NCBI RefSeq assembly: GCF_033118175.1
Contig: NW_026870963.1
Coordinates: forward strand, 930,001-994,000
Length of the DNA stretch: 64,000 nucleotides
DNA from: Dama dama
Taxonomy: Eukaryota; Chordata; Mammalia; Artiodactyla; Cervidae
Reading direction: 5' to 3'
Positions 60,931-64,000 of this stretch are shown piece after piece. How positions within the stretch are numbered: position 1 is the first letter of the stretch; every line of letters starts with the position of its first letter. A program made the position numbers and the translations under genes. The notes below the pieces were generated by a model, which ran no database searches, was not told the DNA's origin, and was given only the letters and a program-made list of their open reading frames with translations.

Positions 60931-62072
60931 TTCAAAAGGTGTAAAAAATATGAACAGCTTCAAAAGGTGTCAAAAATGAGATGAGCATGAAACGGTCTGA
61001 AAAATAGGAGGAGCATGAAGTGTTGTTGAAAAACATGAAGAGCCTGAAAAGTTGTGAAAAATATGAAGAGCTTCAAAAGGTGTGAAAAATATGAAGAGCT
61101 TCAAATGTGTCAAAAAAGAGATGAGCATGAAACGGTCTGAAAAATAAGAGGAGCATGAAGTGGTGTTGAAAAAAAAGTAGAGGCTGAAAAGGTGTGAAAT
61201 ATATGAAGACCTTCAAAAGGTGTCAAAAATATGAGGAGAATGAAACGTTCTGAATAATAGGAGGAGCATGAAGCGGTGTTGAAAAACATGAAGAGCCTGA
61301 AAACATGTGAAAAATATGAAGACCTTCAAAAGGTGTGAAAAATATGAAGAGCTTCAAATGTGTCAAAAATGAGATGAGCATGAAACGGTCTGAAAAATAA
61401 GAGGAGCATGAAGTGGAGTTGAAAAAAAAGAAGAGCCTGAAAAGGTGTGAAATATATGAAGACCTTCAAAAGGTGTCAAAAATATGAGGAGCATGGAACG
61501 GTGTTGAAAAACATGAAGAGCCTGAAAAGGTGTGAAAAATATGAACAGCTTCAAAAAGTGTCAAAAATATGAGGAGCATGAAACGGTCTGAAAAATAGGA
61601 GGAGCATGAAGCGGTGTTGAAAAACATGAAGAGCCTGAAAACGTGTGAAAAATATGAAGAGCTTCAAAAGGTGTGAAAAACATGAAGACTTTCAAATGTG
61701 TCAAAAATGAGATGAGCATGAAACGGTCTGAAAAATAGGAGGAGCATGAAGTGGTGTTGAAAAAAATGAAGAGCCTGAAAAGGTGTGAAATATATGAAGA
61801 GTTTCAAAAGGTGTCAAAAATATGAGGAGAACGAAACGGTGTGAAAAATAGGAGGAGCATGAAGTGGTGTTGAAAAACATGAAGAGCCTGAAAAGCTGTG
61901 AGAAATATGAAGAGCTTCAAAAGGTGTCAAAAATATGAGGAGCATGAAAAGGTCTGAAAAATAGGAGGAGCATGAAGCGGTGTTCAAAAACATGAAGAGC
62001 CTGAAAAGTTGTGAAAAATATGCAAAGCTTTGAATGGTGTCAAAAATGAGATGAGGATGAAACGGTCTGAAA

Positions 62073-64000
62073 AATAGGAGGAGCATGAAGCAGTGTTGAA
62101 AAACATGAAGAGCCTGAAAAGGTGTGAAATATATGAAGAGTTTCAAAAGGTGTCAAAAATATGAGGAGAACGAAACGGTGTGAAAAATAGGAGGAGCATG
62201 AAGTGGTGTTGAAAAACATGAAGAGCCTGAAAAGCTGTGAGAAATATGAAGAGCTTCAAAAGGTGTCAAAAATATGAGGAGCATGAAACGGTCTGAAAAA
62301 TAGGAGGAGCATGAAACGGTGATCAAAAACATGAAGAGCCTGAAAAGGTGTGAAAAATATGAAGAGCTTCAAAATGTGTGAAATACATGAGGAGCATGAA
62401 ACGATCTGAAAAATAGGAGAAGCATGAAGTGATGTGGTAAAACATGAAGAGCCTGAAAAGGTGTGAAAAATATGAAGAGCTTCAAAAGGTGTCAAAAATA
62501 TGAGGAGCATGAAACTGACTGAAAAAGAGGAGGAGCATGAAGAAATGTTCAAAAACATGAAGAGCCTGAAAAGGTGTGAAAAATATGAAGAGCTTCAAAA
62601 GGTGTCAAAATATGAGGAGCATGAAACGATCTGAAAATTAGGAGGAGCATGAAGCGGTGTTGAAAACAAGAAGAGACTGAAAAGGTGTGAAAAATATGAA
62701 GACGTTCAAAAGGTGTGATATACATGAGGAGCATGAAACTCTCTGAAAAATAGGAGGAGCATGAAGTGCTGTTCAAAAACATGAAGAGCCTGAAAAGGTG
62801 AGAAAAATATGAAGAGCTTCAAAAGGTGTGAAAAATATGAGGAGCATGATACGGTAGAAAAAATAAGAGGAGCATGAAGCGGAGTTCAAAAACATGAAGA
62901 GCCTGAAAACGTGTGAAAAATATGAAGAGCCTCAAAACGTGTCAAAAATATGAGAAGTATGAAACCGTATGATAAATAGCAGGAGCATGAAGCAGTTTTG
63001 AAAAACATGAAGAGTCTGAAATCGTGTGAAAAACATGAAGAGCTTCAAAAATGTGAAAAATATGAAGAGCTTCAAAAGGTGTAAAAAATATGAAGAGCCT
63101 CAAAAGGTGTCAAAAATTAGATGAGTATGAAACGTTCTAAAAAATAGGAGGAGCAACAAGTAGTGTTGAAAAAAATGAAGAGCCTGAAAAGGTGTGAAAA
63201 ATATGAAGAACTTCAAAAGGTGTGAAAAATATGAGGTGCATGATATGGTTTGAAAAATAGGACGTGCATGAAGCGGTGTTGAAAAACATGAAGAGCCTGA
63301 AAAGTTGTGAAAAATATGAAGAGCTTCAAAAGGTGTCAAAAATACGAGGAGCATGAAACGGTCTGAAAAATAGGAGGAGCATGAAGCGGTGTTCAAAAAT
63401 ATGAAGAGCCTGAAAAGGTGTGAAAAACATGAAGAGCTTCAAAAGGTGTCAAAAATATGAGGAGCATGAAACGGTCTGAAAAATCGGAGGAGCATGAAGC
63501 GTTGTGGAAAAACATGAAGAGCCTGAAAAGGTGTGAGAAATATGAAGAGCTTCAAAACATGTCAAACATATGAGTAGTATGGAATGGTCTGCAAAAAAGG
63601 AGGAGCATGAAGTGGTGTTGAAAAACATGAAGAGCCTGAAAAGGTGTGAAAAATATGAAAGCTTCAAAAGGTGTCAAAATTATGAGGAGCATGAAACGGT
63701 CTGAAAAATAGGAGGAGCATGAAGCGGTGTTGAAAATCATAAAGAGGCTGAAAAGGTGTGAAAAATATGAAGAGCTTCAAAAGGTGTGAAATACATGAGG
63801 AGCATGAAACGGTGTTCAAAAACATGCAGAGACTGAAAAGGTGTGAAAAATATGAAGAGCTTCAAAAAGTGTCAAAAATTAGATTAGCATGAAAGGGTCT
63901 GAAAAATAGGAGGAGCCTGAAGTGGTGTTGAAAAACATGAAGAGCCTGAAAAAGTGTGAAAAATATGAAGAGCTTCAAAAATATGAAAATTATGAAGAGC
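62073..64000 (+). repeat. Domain II 3,070-bp tandem repeat, right copy (cut by the window edge)
   Basis: Partner of 59003-60930. It contains the second-type marker at 63879 and is still matching at base 64,000, so the repeat continues outside the window. The interval 60,931-62,072 between the copies is also domain II sequence and matches about 57,776-58,850 in pieces. Confidence 0.88.

Larger units (their letters stand above)
1..64000 (+). repeat. Satellite array of ~113-bp composite monomers
   Basis: The window is filled end to end by head-to-tail copies of a ~113-bp unit. Each unit is four related subrepeats. All start GARGAGC, have a central TGAAA-run followed by GGTGT or GGTCT, and end in an A-run followed by TAT, TAG or CAT. 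Subrepeat 1 is marked by GAGCCTG, 2 by GAGCTTCAAAA, 3 by GCATGAAACGGTCTG and 4 (29 bp) by GCATGAAGCGGTGTTG. No unique sequence, transposon or inverted copy was seen. The consensus is about 39% GC with a strong purine bias on this strand and two CpGs per unit. AluI (AGCT) is expected about once per monomer, so a 113-bp ladder is predicted. Gene-free satellite with multi-kb higher-order repeats suggests eukaryotic heterochromatin; that is inference. The family and species are not recognised. Confidence 0.97.

Noticed and set aside
676..63740. About 190 minus-strand open frames of 60-254 codons as protein-coding genes
   Set aside because: They overlap in different frames, restart the same phrases every ~9 and ~37.7 residues, change length with single-base or monomer changes between near-identical copies, and show no known domain. 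They are explained by repeat composition.
1..64000. CRISPR array (28-bp repeats at regular intervals)
   Set aside because: The intervals between repeats are themselves the same repeat family, copies are degenerate, spacing is continuous without unique spacers, and there is no cas gene or leader.
1..64000. Ribosome binding site plus start codon in subrepeat 4 (AGGAGGAGCATG)
   Set aside because: The AGGAGG-to-ATG spacing is only 3 bases, it recurs once or more per monomer, and the plus-strand frame usually ends within about five codons (ATG AAG CGG TGT TGA). It is a chance likeness.
1..64000. CENP-B box
   Set aside because: I looked for the TTCG and CGGG core with its required spacing on both strands, including the rare GATACGGGCT variant (for example near 4076), and found no match. 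A centromeric role is neither supported nor excluded.
1..64000. Heat-shock elements (GAA and TTC in alternating orientation)
   Set aside because: GAAGAGCTTC has four bases and GAAAGCTTC three bases between GAA and TTC, while the element needs two. TTCTGAA and TTCAGAA variants have one. The spacing is wrong throughout.

Overview
The whole 64 kb window is one tandem-repeat (satellite) array. I found no protein-coding gene, RNA gene, transposon, origin, CRISPR array or unique flanking sequence. All repeats run head to tail in one orientation. The base monomer is about 113 bp and consists of four related subrepeats of 28, 28, 28 and 29 bp. By length this is roughly 566 monomers or about 2,260 subrepeats. 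The given strand is purine-rich: a hand-built consensus monomer has 49 A, 33 G, 20 T and 11 C, so about 73% purine and 39% GC. This organisation (short unit, composite monomer, multi-kb higher-order repeats, no genes) is typical of eukaryotic constitutive heterochromatin, such as pericentromeric or subtelomeric DNA. I do not recognise the satellite and cannot name the organism.

Layout. (1) Positions 1 to about 37,200 are higher-order-repeat domain I. A diagnostic variant subrepeat containing GCCTGACAGG recurs with a fixed set of spacings (a=1972, b=2338, c=3770, d=1296 bp). Copies 1 and 3 (9,376 and 9,375 bp) are a-b-c-d, and I noticed only four differences between them by eye. Copies 2 and 4 (5,606 and 5,607 bp) are a-b-d. 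Copy 5 (3,748 bp) is b-d, and a sixth copy decays after about 36,570. (2) Positions 37,200 to 42,640 hold heterogeneous, diverged monomers with almost no long-range repetition, apart from one relic block of domain I at about 39,040-39,475. (3) Positions 42,640 to 64,000 are domain II, a mosaic with a different set of variants. Its marker is TTAGATTAGCATG, which occurs 13 times (once with a substitution), five times as a doublet exactly 479 bp apart. Segments recur here at offsets of 1,523, 2,366, 3,070, 3,154, 3,714, 4,394 and 11,066 bp. The array runs past both window edges.

How it works together. The pattern reads as a record of unequal exchange at several scales: subrepeat register slips (28 bp), monomer gains and losses (113 bp), and multi-kb deletions and duplications whose crossovers can in places be bracketed by diagnostic variants. 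The minus strand has many open frames of up to 254 codons. They result from base composition and lack of regular stops, recur in overlapping frames, and I do not consider them genes. No undescribed protein-based system is visible. The most interesting content is the structure and exchange history of the array itself.
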